A DNA stretch of 64,000 bases, taken from positions 1,413,257 through 1,477,256 of the forward strand of contig JALPQD010000390.1 in NCBI GenBank assembly GCA_023101885.1. The letters run 5' to 3'. Below, one piece after another: positions 23,471 through 34,570 of the stretch (positions are counted from its first letter, which is position 1; the number at the start of each line of letters is the position of its first letter). The stretch is from Typhlomys cinereus. Its lineage: Eukaryota > Chordata > Mammalia > Rodentia > Platacanthomyidae. The notes under the pieces were generated by a model, which was not told the origin of the DNA, did not search any database, and saw only the letters and a list, made by a program, of their open reading frames with translations. The translations under genes were made by a program, and so were the position numbers.

Positions 23471-23861
23471 GTCAAAAACTGCCAATAGAAATTTCAAGGA
23501 CAGAATTATGTTTTATGTGTGTATCATATACCATCATATGTTGTGATAACTTTGTGTAGCTTCTCTCTTATGAATTTTATAGCAGTTATTGGTGACTCAG
23601 CTTTGTGTATGTGTATTCCTAGTTATTATTACATTGCTTTCTTCTTTTCCCTTATTCGGTTCTTTATAGTTAAAAACTCTTCAAGTTATACTCAAGAAGC
23701 TGATATTGGGAAAACTTAATCTTACATAATTTCAAAACTTTAAATTTTTTATTTGTTATGGCATTTTCAACAATATGCTATTGTAGTCCCATGAGATAAA
23801 ATTGTTGTGACAAAGCTCTAACTACCTGATTGCTAGTTGTAACTCCATTAGGGGCTCACCC

Positions 23862-24020
23862 ATTTGCCTCAAGCCCATGAGGCCCCTGCCACCCCCCCAC
23901 CATCCACCCCCACCCTCCCCCCAACCTCCTCCCTGCGGGGCTTCAGCAACATGCTCATGAGGCCCCTGCTATTTCCCTCCCAAACCCCATGGGGATTCAG
24001 CAACATCTCCCTCAGGTTCT
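23862..24020. repeat. C-rich two-copy tandem repeat
   Basis: The string catgaggcccctgc occurs at about 23876 and 23956, each time followed by a C-rich stretch and a (gg)cttcagcaacat/gattcagcaacat block. This gives two units of about 80 and 55 bp. Confidence 0.7.
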
Positions 24021-25439
24021 TCCTTCTGTTCAGGGTTCCCAAATTCCCTGATATATTTTATTCTGCCATGTTTTAGCATTAGTGTCTAACTTTTCTTTTT
24101 GTTTAAATTAAGGAAATTAATAATTATCATGCACAGCATCTACAACCATAGCATTTTGTGATTCTATTCTTTAGTGATGAAATTAAAACATTTTACTCAT
24201 TAAGTGATCATTCCTTTTCCCTTCCTAATCCCCAGCATCAACAAATCATTACTCTATTTTCTTCTGGATTATATATTACATGCTTTTGTATATAAAGACT
24301 GACATTTTCAAATAAAGAGCTAATCTCCTCTTTCTCCATTTATAAATACTTCCAAACAGATATGGGCTTTGCCTAATACTAGAACCAAAATTCACAGGCA
24401 TATCAAGAAACAAGTCAGAAAAAGACCTATATGGAAAAGAATTTAGAAACAATCTGATGAATTCCCTCTTTTACAGAGAGTCCTTAGTTTAAAGGAAACA
24501 TTTTTATTTATTAAGGACCATTGTGATTTAAAATGGCTTTGAGTACTTCCTTCAAAACATGAAGAGAGAGAGAAAGAAATACACCTCCATGAAGAAATCA
24601 ACTTGGAAAATGTACCATTGATTCCTCATTTTCCAGCTGTTCCAGGGGAACAGGGATATGTAGTCAAGGAAAGGAAGTAGCCTGAATGCCAAGGAAGGCT
24701 CCTCAAAACCACTGTGTCCTGGCTATCTGACAACTTCAGATTCATTCTCCCTTGTGTCTACTCCTAGAATGGTTCTACCCATTGGGAGAACTACATAGAT
24801 TTTAGAGCCCCAAAATGCACTGATTTCCTTGTTTATAGAGCTTCAAATAGTATGATAAATTGAATTTTGCTATACTCAACCAAGTCAGTATAACTGCTCC
24901 ATACTTAGTTGTTAGTATCAGGAATCTTTGTTTAATAAGGGAGATGTCAGTCTTTCTATTAGTATGTTTCTTGGTGAGTATACTCCATGGAGTTGAAGCT
25001 TGAAGGTGAGTGTATACATATTCTAAAATGTAACTGATTTTGAATATTCTTAATATTAAGTCAGCTTAATTTTTTAAATTAATTCAAATATGTTTTCTGG
25101 TTATTTTCAATATTCTTTTTTAGATGGCAATTTTAAATTTTAAGCTAATTTCTTCTTGGTAGAAGTTGACTGGTTAACTCTTAGAAAAACACTAATATAT
25201 CTTTTTTATAGTGAAAAAAGCATGCTTTCTTTTTAACTCATGCCATTGGAAGTATTGAAATGGCACATGTCTGCATGAATGCACACACAATGAGCTTGGA
25301 AAATTAATCATCACACTTAATTGGAAAAGCTTAAACCATAAACTTGTTAGGAAAACATAGAAACAAATGTTTGCAAATTGAACTATATAATTTTAATATA
25401 CATTATTCAACATAAAGTAAAATATTTATAAATTGTACT
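24021..25439. other. Intergenic DNA, nothing recognised
   Basis: AT-rich, without open frames of note and without a repeat that I can name. Confidence 0.4.
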
Positions 25440-25660
25440 TCATGGAAGGGAAACTGGGTAACTCACTTGGGATGGAGGACCCCCGAGTGAGTTCTGTCCT
25501 GGTTGAGCAGGCAGAGAGGGCAGACGGGTGGGTGTAACAAAAGGGCTAGGAATCTGGGACTTGGGCCAGGCAAACCAGAGGCAGCCTGGGTGTTGCCTGG
25601 GCTGGCTGGTGGGAGGAGCTGAGACAAGAGACGACCTGGGAGCTGGGTAGCTCACCTGGG
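25440..25660 (-). mobile_element. Isolated L1 5'UTR monomer
   Basis: Contains 'gatggaggacc' then 'gagttctgtcctgg', then 'caaaccagaggcagcctggg', 'tggctggtgggaggagctg' and 'gctgggtagctcacctggg'. This is the same order as the 5'UTR of copies A (16983-17160) and B (46600-46800). Both ends carry the 'ctgggta(a/g)ctcac(c/t)tggg' junction, so it is slightly more than one monomer (about 200 bp). No other L1 sequence adjoins it. Confidence 0.8.
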
Positions 25661-26020
25661 AATTTTACCCACCTGTGTTTTAAGATTCTTGAACTTGTTC
25701 TCTAATTTTTTTAAAATCAGTGCACACATTCTGGCTAACAAGTCTATTTATTGTAAGTAACTAGACATGAAATCTCTATTTAGAATTTGACTTAAAGTTA
25801 AAAGGCAGGGTTTTTCTCTAGATCAAAGAGCAGGAAGCTACTTCCAAAAAAACCTAAGAGCAGGTAAAAAACACTCCTAATTCCTAGAAGAATTCCTCCT
25901 GCCAGGGGCAAAAACTTAAGTTACCTAGGAAAAAATAGTTTAGCATCTGTTTATGGGAATTACTGTGACCTTCTGCAGGGAACAGGTTTTAGGCCTGAAT
26001 TGGGTAGAAACACCAAGGCC
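25661..26020 (-). mobile_element. ERV-derived internal segment
   Basis: Reverse-complement homologue of 6640-7030, with collinear blocks across about 350 bp. It joins the L1 monomer at 25660 on one side and continues into unassigned ERV-like sequence on the other. Confidence 0.6.
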
Positions 26021-28849
26021 TGACAATTTTTATAATTTTTTTTTTCTATTTCTCTTAAATAAAGCCATGTCCTTTTCCCAGAAAATGTTTCCTTGAAATA
26101 ATATTTTACCATGTTGGTTCCTTATCCACCAGAATGCTTGGATAAGGACATGGCATTTAGGGTCTTTAAACTGCAGGCTTTTGTTACATGCTAAACTGGA
26201 TTCCTGCCATTTTCTGTAGTCCATGATTTTCGCTTTTAACATCTTTGGTGCATCTAAAACCAGAACCTTGTGGATGACTTTATAACAGTGCAAAAATATT
26301 TTATTCTATTAAGCCTAAACCTAGAATATTCGGGGATTCAGGCATGTAAACAAAGGAATGCCTAAAAAACATTACTATTAAGTACGTAAGGAATCTCAGT
26401 AGTTACTTTGTGGCTGGTGAACCTGTCACTTTCCTGATCATTAACATTTTAGTAAAATCAAAGTTTGACAAAAGCCTTGGAAGGAAGTTGAGCACTAAAA
26501 TTTTTTGTTCTCTTGTCCATTAACATAGAAACAAAGATGCTTCCCATTTGCATACTAAATGTAAGGTTCTCATAAGATGCTCAACCTGGCATTTTTGGGC
26601 TTTCTTTTGCTGGATATCAGTAGCATACTCCTTTTTCCATCAGAGGGAAGCTAAGAGATTCAGGCCATTTCATTGGTCCCAGCAGAGGGCTTGACCTCTG
26701 AGCCCTGGGGTTCAGGAGGCAATCTTCCTCAAGTGGAGATTCTCATAATTGGGACATAGGCCACATGAAAGCTTCCTGTGCTTGCAACTATCTCAAAGTG
26801 CCCAGTCTTAGTCATATCAAAGCATCTTTTTATCTTTTTCCTGTCAGAAGGGGTCCTGAGTTTTCTGCTTGGGCATGCCTGTTAGCATTCTATCTATCCC
26901 CTTAGGCAAATGTCAAGTTCTTTGTTTCCTGTTTTTTTTTTTTTTTTTCCTTTCTCCACATTAAGTCTTAGGTCATCTGCCCTATTTTAAAGTCCTTAAA
27001 ATGGTCTAAAAATAAGTTTAAAGGGTTTGTATGCATCTGTGCACTTCATTTGTCAGTGGGGCCATGAGACAACATAGAACAAAAAGGACAAACAGAAACA
27101 AAGGATTCTACCTCAGAGACAGAAATGAAAGGTTCCTAATGGTGGACTACTTGAACACAGCACGCCAACCTCTCCCTTGCAGATGAGGATCCAGTGCTCC
27201 CGATGGGGGCCTGTTTCCCCCTGACAGATAAGGATGCCGTCCTCCAGATGGGAGTTTGGCTGATGTGGAAGCCAGATGAAATTCCTGTTCCACCTTAGTC
27301 TTGATGGCATTTCTTTTTATTGGGAGACAAAACATTTCCTGAGCTATTAGCTTGTACTTTTGGTATAGATCTCTATGGTCTCTTACTTTCTGTCATTTGT
27401 TTGTCATTGTTTGTCTAGTTGTATGGTCTTCCTGGGGTCATCTCTTGTCTAAGATGCATGCAGGGCATGTCCGAGAATATACTACAAGTTGACTCCCTTT
27501 CAGGTTGGTAGGATTAAACATTTGCATTTTCTAGATAGTCCCTGGACACAGGAAGGGGAAAATCTCTCTTTTGGCTTCAGTTTAGTGGACCTGGACCTGG
27601 GGAAAGGACACATGGCTCAGCAGAGTTCTGCCAAGCACTATATAGGCAGCAGAGACATCCACTGACTCTGCCTGTGGCGTGGTCAGGGGAGTCCAGCACT
27701 CCACCAGACACCACCAGAGCCCCACCTGATGACACTAAAAGGGGAGAGTCCATGGTCCACACTTGCCTGAAGCTTCCTGTATTCTCTATGCTATTTCAAC
27801 AGCATAATCATTGTTTCAGACATAAAAGCACTTTCCTTCAGGGCAAACATTTCTAGGAATTTCCTTCCATTGACTAACAATAGCTAAAGTCATATTGATC
27901 CCACTGTACTAGTAGACAAAGAGCTAAAGTCCCATTGATCCCCACCATACAGCACAGACAGACGAAGGAGGGTCTCCCTAAATAAGAAGAGATTGTTCAA
28001 GTACCAGCCTGGCCACACTCTTTGCAGAGTCATGGGTGATAACTTAGCCACAGTGGGTTCAAAGGCTTCGTGACTTGCAATTGGATTCTAATCCAATCCT
28101 ACCCTTGACTGTATGTTATCACCATGGAAACACAGAACTGACCCAATCAAATCCTGTGGCTTTAAGAGGTTTTAGGGATCTTGCCATGGGATTACAAACT
28201 CGAGAACAGAGGTACAACAGGTTTCCTACCTCAGGCTGACATCCACTCACACAGAGGTTAAAATATTCCCTCCCCCATTTTAAAGGTGCCCTTTTCTTCC
28301 CCTTCCAGAAGAAGCCTGCTCCAAAAGGTGAGCAGAGATTGGTTTAGCAAAGTCTCTTTTACCATGAAGTCCAAGATTTAGACAAACTCCCTAGCTGGCC
28401 TTGAGTCTGTTTTGAGCTGCAGCTAGGCGGCATCTGTTGGGTGGGGCCTTGGGTTCTCCTGTTGGTCTGACCCTGAGCAGAGCCCAACTCCCTAGGAGCA
28501 GGGAGGGCCCTGGTCTCAGACTTCCCTAGTTTTCACTCGTGACCCCATGGATAAGCTTCCTTCTGTCCTTGAGAAACTGGGATTTTATAAGTAACCAAAT
28601 TTCTGCTTAATCAAAACAGACAATTGAAATACATTTGAATACATGAAGATTAATTCTTAGTTTCTAATTTCAGAGGCTCAGTATCTTTTCTTTTGTAGCA
28701 TGGAAGAAGCATAACACATAATCTTTTTATAAACCTAATATTTTATAAAACTTTATAACATATTTTAATATTTTTAAGTAACCAACTTATAAACCTCCTG
28801 TACATACTTTAACTTTTTAAGTATGATATCTCATTTTATAAATATATGC
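26021..28849 (-). mobile_element. Probable ERV-related complex, non-coding
   Basis: Lies between an ERV internal segment and an LTR fragment in the same orientation, so it is inferred to be mostly ERV internal and LTR material. On minus there is a TATA-like 'cctatatagtgcttgg' near 27640. No retroviral reading frame or motif is recognisable and all open frames are under 90 codons. A T-run of about 17 lies at 26932-26948. Confidence 0.4.
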
Positions 28850-28996
28850 TTGGATAGCTATAAACAATGGCTAACAACAGCTATGCCTGAATGACTGTAA
28901 ACAATGGCTATACTGTGGGCCTGAATTGGCCTGCTTTGTGAATTTTCTTCTATTGTAAAGTTTCTTTTAGGGTGAGGGTCTCAGGGTCCCACAGTA
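28850..28996 (-). mobile_element. LTR fragment (U3 start)
   Basis: Reverse complement begins tgtgggaccctgagaccc and follows the U3 of the LTR at 9187-9768 for about 145 bp, including two aaacaatggcta boxes. The rest of the LTR is missing or replaced. The TG end abuts a simple repeat. Confidence 0.8.
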
Positions 28997-28997
28997 T

Positions 28998-29002
<5 letters not shown>

Positions 29003-29064
<62 letters not shown>
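29003..29064. repeat. (CA)n(TA)n compound microsatellite
   Basis: About 36 bp of CA dinucleotides pass directly into about 26 bp of TA dinucleotides. Confidence 0.98.
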
Positions 29065-29065
<1 letters not shown>

Positions 29066-29274
29066 ACATTTCTAATATCTATTAGAGAAAAAAAGGGATA
29101 TTCCAGGTTTTCTTTTACATTCAAAGAGAAACATAACAAATTAGTTCATGGCATTTAATATGACTGAAAAGATTTAAATTATGTTAATAAGTTAAAAGGA
29201 ACGTTTTCAATATACCTCTTGTATTTATTTTAATGCACCACTTTCATTTTTGTTATGTTTGGTAAACATATAAT

Positions 29275-30207
29275 TTATTTATAAACTGATATTTTTCCAA
29301 ACACTTTTTGCATTGCCATGTGTACATCTTGATTCCTCAAACTATAGATGAGAGGGTTCAACATTGGAATTACAATGGTGTAACAGATTGAAACTATCAT
29401 GTCCTGCTCCAAAACATAGTTGGAGCTTGGTCTTACATACATAAAAATAGCAGTACCATGAGTTATGGACACGCCAGTGAGATGAGGGCCACATGTGGAG
29501 AAGACTTTCCACTTCCCTTCAGCAGAGCGCATCCTCACAATAACAGAAAGAATGAATGCATAGGAGATCAGAATAGTCAGGACTGTGAATAACTCAATTG
29601 ACCCAGCACAGAAGAAAAGGAGAAGCTGGTTGATGTGGGTGTCAGAACAAGAGATAGCCAGGAGAGCAGGGATGTCACAGAAGATGTGTCTGATCACATT
29701 GGATCCACAGAAGGGCAGACTGAACGTGGCTGTTGTGTGTATGACAGCATGCAGAATTCCACCGACATAGGAAACAACGATGAGGGGAATGCATACTTTG
29801 GATGACATGCTCACTGTGTACAGCAGTGGGTTGTGAATGGCTACATAGCGGTCATAAGCCATTGCTGCCAACAGAAAGCACTCCGTGGTCCCAAAGGTAA
29901 CAGCAAGGAACATCTGTGTTTCACACCCCAGGAATGAAATTACTTTCTTCTTGGACACAAAATCTGCTAGCATTTGGGGAGTAATAACAGAAGAATAGCA
30001 GGCATCTACTAGAGACAGTGCACTCAGAAAATAGTACATGGGGTTGTGGAGTCGTGAATCCCCAAGGACAAGGATGATCAGTCCTATATTTCCCATGAGG
30101 GTGAAAAGGTAAATTGCTAGAAAGAGGAAAAAGAGAATGATCTGCAGGTCAGTGTTGTCTGTGAAGCCTGTCAGCACAAATTCAGTGATTTCAGTGATGT
30201 TCTCCAT
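29275..30207 (-). CDS. Olfactory receptor, OR5T-type (family 5), intact
   Basis: A 310-residue single-exon class II odorant receptor, uninterrupted. Seen: N3-I-T glycosylation site, GN at 39-40, PMYYFL at 56-61, Cys95, [10 protein letters not shown] at 116-125 (His replaces the usual Cys after AI), second-loop cysteines near 167, 177 and 187, KVFSTC at 234-239, and [16 protein letters not shown] from 281. [19 protein letters not shown] and [19 protein letters not shown] are OR5T-like signatures. A tract of eight A followed by t (minus reading of 30218-30230) lies close upstream of the ATG, so the acceptor of a 5'UTR intron must lie further up or be weak. The ligand is unknown. Confidence 0.93.
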   Translation of the reverse strand: MENITEITEFVLTGFTDNTDLQIILFFLFLAIYLFTLMGNIGLIILVLGDSRLHNPMYYFLSALSLVDACYSSVITPQMLADFVSKKKVISFLGCETQMFLAVTFGTTECFLLAAMAYDRYVAIHNPLLYTVSMSSKVCIPLIVVSYVGGILHAVIHTTATFSLPFCGSNVIRHIFCDIPALLAISCSDTHINQLLLFFCAGSIELFTVLTILISYAFILSVIVRMRSAEGKWKVFSTCGPHLTGVSITHGTAIFMYVRPSSNYVLEQDMIVSICYTIVIPMLNPLIYSLRNQDVHMAMQKVFGKISVYK

Positions 30208-30984
30208 GTTGGAATCTCAGAGAAAAAAAATAGAAAATTATCATCAAATGACAATTCTTATTGTTTTGACTCTTCAACTGTGAAGCTCTAAGAGCTGGGC
30301 GGGCTTATGTGTATGCATTTCTACTCACACATACATGTTGGTATTGCATAACTTGCAAGCAGTAGGCCAGAGTGTCACCCAGATATCTCTCATTATGAAA
30401 TTAAGTAGAGTATGTGTTACTTAGTATCAGAACAGAGATTTATCAAACCACAATGTTAACCACACAATCTGTCACTGAATTCTGCTATGATTTTTATTTC
30501 AAACCAAATTGATACACTAAAACTCAATCCCTTAGGATTTAAAATCTCATAAGCAAATTTATGTGTGGCAAGATATTGAAATAGAAATGAGAATTCTATA
30601 GCTGTCAACAATTCTGTGGATTCTTTACAAGATATATACATGTATCAGTGAAATTGTAATAGACATACAAGGATAGATTATGTTAAAATGAAATCTTTAA
30701 AATAGCAAATTACAGAATGCTGAATTAGGTGAAATCTATAATACAATAGAGGATGTATAATTATATAGATACTTTATTAGGTTGTGAGTTCCTGACTTGT
30801 TGCAAATTGTATCTATGAATTTTTTTCATGTTAACAAATTATACCTATAAAATATTCTTTATTAAAAAATTGAGACAAGACCATACTTTATAACCTAATC
30901 TGACCTTATATTCAAGGAAATAATTAGTTTCAGACTCCCACATCTTTGATTATAGTCCTAGATTGCTATACCTGACTCTATATT
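30208..30984. other. Upstream region of the OR5T-type gene
   Basis: AT-rich. A diverged B1-like antisense sequence ('gagacaagaccatactttat' to 'tgattatagtcctag', about 30865-30965) is the only element I can suggest. Confidence 0.4.
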
Positions 30985-32880
30985 CTTTAAAGACTATGCA
31001 GTTTTATTGATTGTGTGATCTTTTAATAAATATGCTTGCAAGCTATGACATTGGTATTATCTGTTCTGTCATTTTTTGATATTTACACTGAATGAGTCTG
31101 AAATGTCTCACATTTCTTGTGAGACAGGCATTTCAATTTAATGTAAAAGGAAAAATTTTACCTTTGTGATTTAGTCAATGTGAGTAAAATGTTCAAGATT
31201 ATATGCACAATTATGTTTTTTGATGATTCATTATTAAAATATGTGTGTGTATATGTTTGTGCATATACAAAAAAATGGGTTCAACTCCTAAAAGTGAAGT
31301 AAATTTACTTTCCACAAGTCAAATTTTATTTCAAGTATCTTTTACTTCACAATTAAATGCTAAATTTACCAGAGAACAGAAATGATAAAATGCTTTTATT
31401 CAGCAACTGTAGCCAGCATAAACTGGTTTGCACATTACATTATTTACCTTGTAGCAAGTTTTAGGAGTAGTAATTACTAAAACTTCAATTAGGTTCAAAA
31501 TCTCCAACACACTGAATTCACTTTCAGTTTATTATGAATTGTCCCCCTCAAAGTACATACTGCTTCACTATGATCCATCTTGCAATCTCATATTCCATGT
31601 AAATAGACAAAAACTAAGTGTTTAAGTATTTTTAATAAATAAAAGTGAAGAACCTTAATGTGATAAATAGTAATAAAACTAGAATATTGCATAACCAGGC
31701 TATAACTTTATGGACCATATCATCTTACAGAAAACCCTAATTGACTTCTTGCTCTTTGTTGATTAATAGATTCATGATTCTCCTTTCTGTGAGCTGGAGT
31801 CAGAAGTTCAAATGAAAGCATACATCCTTTAATAAACATTCTATTTTTTTACACAAACATAAATTCAATATTTCCTATGTTTTTTCCAACTTTCCAAGAA
31901 GCTTTAGGTTGAATTTTTAAGAAAAACTATCGCTGTATCATAATTTGGTTAAACAAAGCATGAAGTAAGAAAGTCAACAGTGTCTAGTATTTAGCATTTA
32001 AATTTGTTTAATAGAAAACAACATAGTTGTTTGAAATGTTAGCTTCTAGTTTCCAATAACCTTTCTGTTTGTAATTACTCTTACCCAATGAACAGCAAAT
32101 GAAGGTTTGAAGTCTCTGTGAATGTGACTAATTTAAATTGCTTATATCCACTTATTTGTCTGTGATGACACCCAGAGGAGATGTTCCAAGGGGAATGTGT
32201 CTCAGTTATCTTTTGCTTCGAAATAAAAGCATAATAACTTGCTTCATAAAGAGACAATAAACGATTTTTAATAAGCAGATATCTGATTCTGATTTTTTAT
32301 CTTTCCCACTCATGTTAATGGTAATTTGTTTCCTGAAAGGTTTTACAAAGATCTTTTCATAGCTATACATACGTGCAAGTTGATGATCTTTTTAGCCCTC
32401 CAATAATATCTCATATTTTTGTCTTTCCTGCTCAGCCCCTTCCACTTTTTTCTTAAATTGCCTCTTTTTATATTTTCAAGTAAGAAAAAATGTAATATTT
32501 GCCTTTGTGGATTATTTCATTTAACACAATGATATACAATTTAGACATGTACCTAACTTTAATGATTTCACTCATTAAGGCTGCATAATCCCCCATTGTA
32601 TATTTTTGCAGCAATGTCTGGATGTAGACTGATGGAAATCTTATAGAATGGTTCCATATTTCAGGTACTGTGACCAGTTCAGGAACAAACAAGTGTACAA
32701 GTATCCCTCTGGGTTGCTGATTTAGATTTCCTCAGGGGAATACCGAAGGGTGGTATAGCTAAATACTAAGATAGTTGTATTGTTCGATTTTTTGAGGCAT
32801 TTATATATTCTACAGAGTGGCTGCATTAAAAAACAAACTCTCACCAAGAGTGGAAAAGGTATACCTGAAATAGTACTAAT
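30985..32880. repeat. Paralogous intergenic block 1
   Basis: Collinear with 47000-48760 at a nearly constant offset of about 15.98 kb. Matched anchors: 'tgtgatcttttaataaata' (about 31013), 'aaatgctaaattta' (31356), 'actgcttcactatg' (31558), 'aaccttaatg' (31651) and 'aacttgcttcataa' (32237). The part from about 32390 on is an old minus-strand L1 fragment. No genes are present. Confidence 0.75.
32390..32870 (-). mobile_element. Old L1 3'-ORF2 fragment
   Basis: Follows the familiar antisense ORF2-end text in diverged form: 'tttcatttaacacaatgata', 'ggctgcataat..ccattgtata', 'gtctggatgtagactgatgg', 'gaatggttccatat', 'tttttgaggcatttatatat' and 'agagtggctgcatt'. A matching piece sits in the paralogous block near 48590-48760. 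Confidence 0.65.
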
Positions 32881-33030
32881 GTTTACAAAAATATAAATAT
32901 GAAATTGTATTATGAAAGGAAAATAAATTATACTTTTTATGCCTTTGAAATAAAACAAGAGATTAACTAATGTTATTCAATATAGTATATCCCCCCAAAA
33001 TGAGGTTTGTTCTCAACAATCAGGGAGGAA

Positions 33031-33867
33031 CTGGCAGATAGACTGTAACCATCCAGCAAATGGGACACTGACCACCCTCACTGTTATATCCTACCCCTAT
33101 TCTATCTACCTTTAAGTATCCTTTTATATTAAGATATTCATTTAAACAGTCTTTTACTTTGGTTAGAAGGTGATCTTCGATACCGGTCAGGATGCAGCCA
33201 TGGGCAGTACAAGAAAAGCAAAACTGAAAACACCAACAAACCATAATTCAGAATGCCAAGACCCTACATTAATCACCTGGAACCAGACCACCCAATTCTC
33301 TCCCCATCCTAAAGCTCAGGGAACCTTGAAAAAGAGGGGACAGGAAGATTGTAAGAGCTTAAAGATGGGGAGGTCCAACAATATGCAAGTTAGGGCTGCA
33401 GTAGCCATAATCTGACTTTGCATGACCTGCACAATGGATGACATGTCAAAGACACCCCAAAGTCTAGCATGGATCACAGGGAAAGAAGGCTCTAGGCACT
33501 AAGATCCTGAGGCAAGGGAATAACGGACATAATAGAGTTCCTATACTAACAAGGATCCCAAGAAAAGGCTCTGGGCTACTCCACTGAGTCCTTACCCCTC
33601 TCTAGGGTGGAGGACTCAGAGGGAGGTTTGGCATTCACACAAAAAAGATGCTCCAGGTGATGGGAGGGAGGAAGGGGGAGGCTCTGAGTAAGGGGGAGGG
33701 AAGAAAGAAGGGGGATGAAAGGAAAGGGGAAAAGGGAAGAGTGCAAAGGGGCACTGGGGAGGGGAGGAGAAGGGAGAAAACGGGGTACCTATTGAGCTTG
33801 TATGATTGGGAAAAAATAAAATGTGGGAGGAATAAATAAACAAACAAACAAGTAAATAAATAAATTC
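33031..33867 (+). mobile_element. L1 3' end, 5'-truncated, plus strand
   Basis: Starts in the 3'UTR with 'ctggcagatagactgtaacc', continues through 'cccatcctaaagctcaggg', the G-rich tract (33655-33785) and 'tacctattgagcttgtatga', and ends in an A-rich aataaataaacaaac tail. It is more diverged than the other 3' ends. Confidence 0.85.
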
Positions 33868-34570
33868 AAAGAATATTTCAGCATACCACTTCATATTTAC
33901 ATACAGAATGAAACTTTCAGTGTTTTTCGACAAATGTTATAGAAAAATACTTTATTAATAAAGCCTTCTTTTCTTTTTTTGGGGGGGTTATTTTTTATTT
34001 TTTTATATAAGACATTTTTTATTATTATTTCAGCTCATACAAACTTAATAGGTACATCAGTTCCCTCCCTCCCTCCTCCTCCTCCCCAAACCCCCTGCTC
34101 CCCCGCCTCTCACCCCTCCCACCCCATCCCCCCCGTGCCTCCAATTTTACTGCTCCCACACCGCCCTTGGCTCCATCTTGATGGGTACTGGATGTCACCC
34201 CCTGGCCGAGAGATAAAAGGCTGTTAAAATAGACTCTTATTGTAAGAGTAGATTCAAAGATAGATGGAGTAAGAGTAGGAAACCATTTGCAGGACGGTTA
34301 TCTTCTATCTGCCAGACTCTATGCCCTCCCTTTCTTGTGAGATCTTACCCCATCAGATGGAAGTGACCAGTAAGGAATCTGCGAGCCCAACCAGATGTCT
34401 CATTATTCACAGTCCATGATAGTGGCCTATTTTCTCTGCCATAGCATGATCTCCTCTCTCTTTGTTTCTAGCAGGGCCCTCCTTCCCTTCCCTCCCTGTT
34501 TATAATCTTTGCAATTACTGTAGGTATTACAGAGATTTATCTTTGAGTGTGTCACTAAGTGGGTTTAGTA

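Noticed and set aside
26932..26948. T-run as a possible processed-pseudogene tail
   Set aside because: No mRNA-like sequence could be recognised beside it on the minus strand.
33616..33933. 105-codon minus-strand frame rich in Pro/Ser/Phe
   Set aside because: Translation of the pyrimidine-rich complement of an L1 3'UTR G-rich tract.
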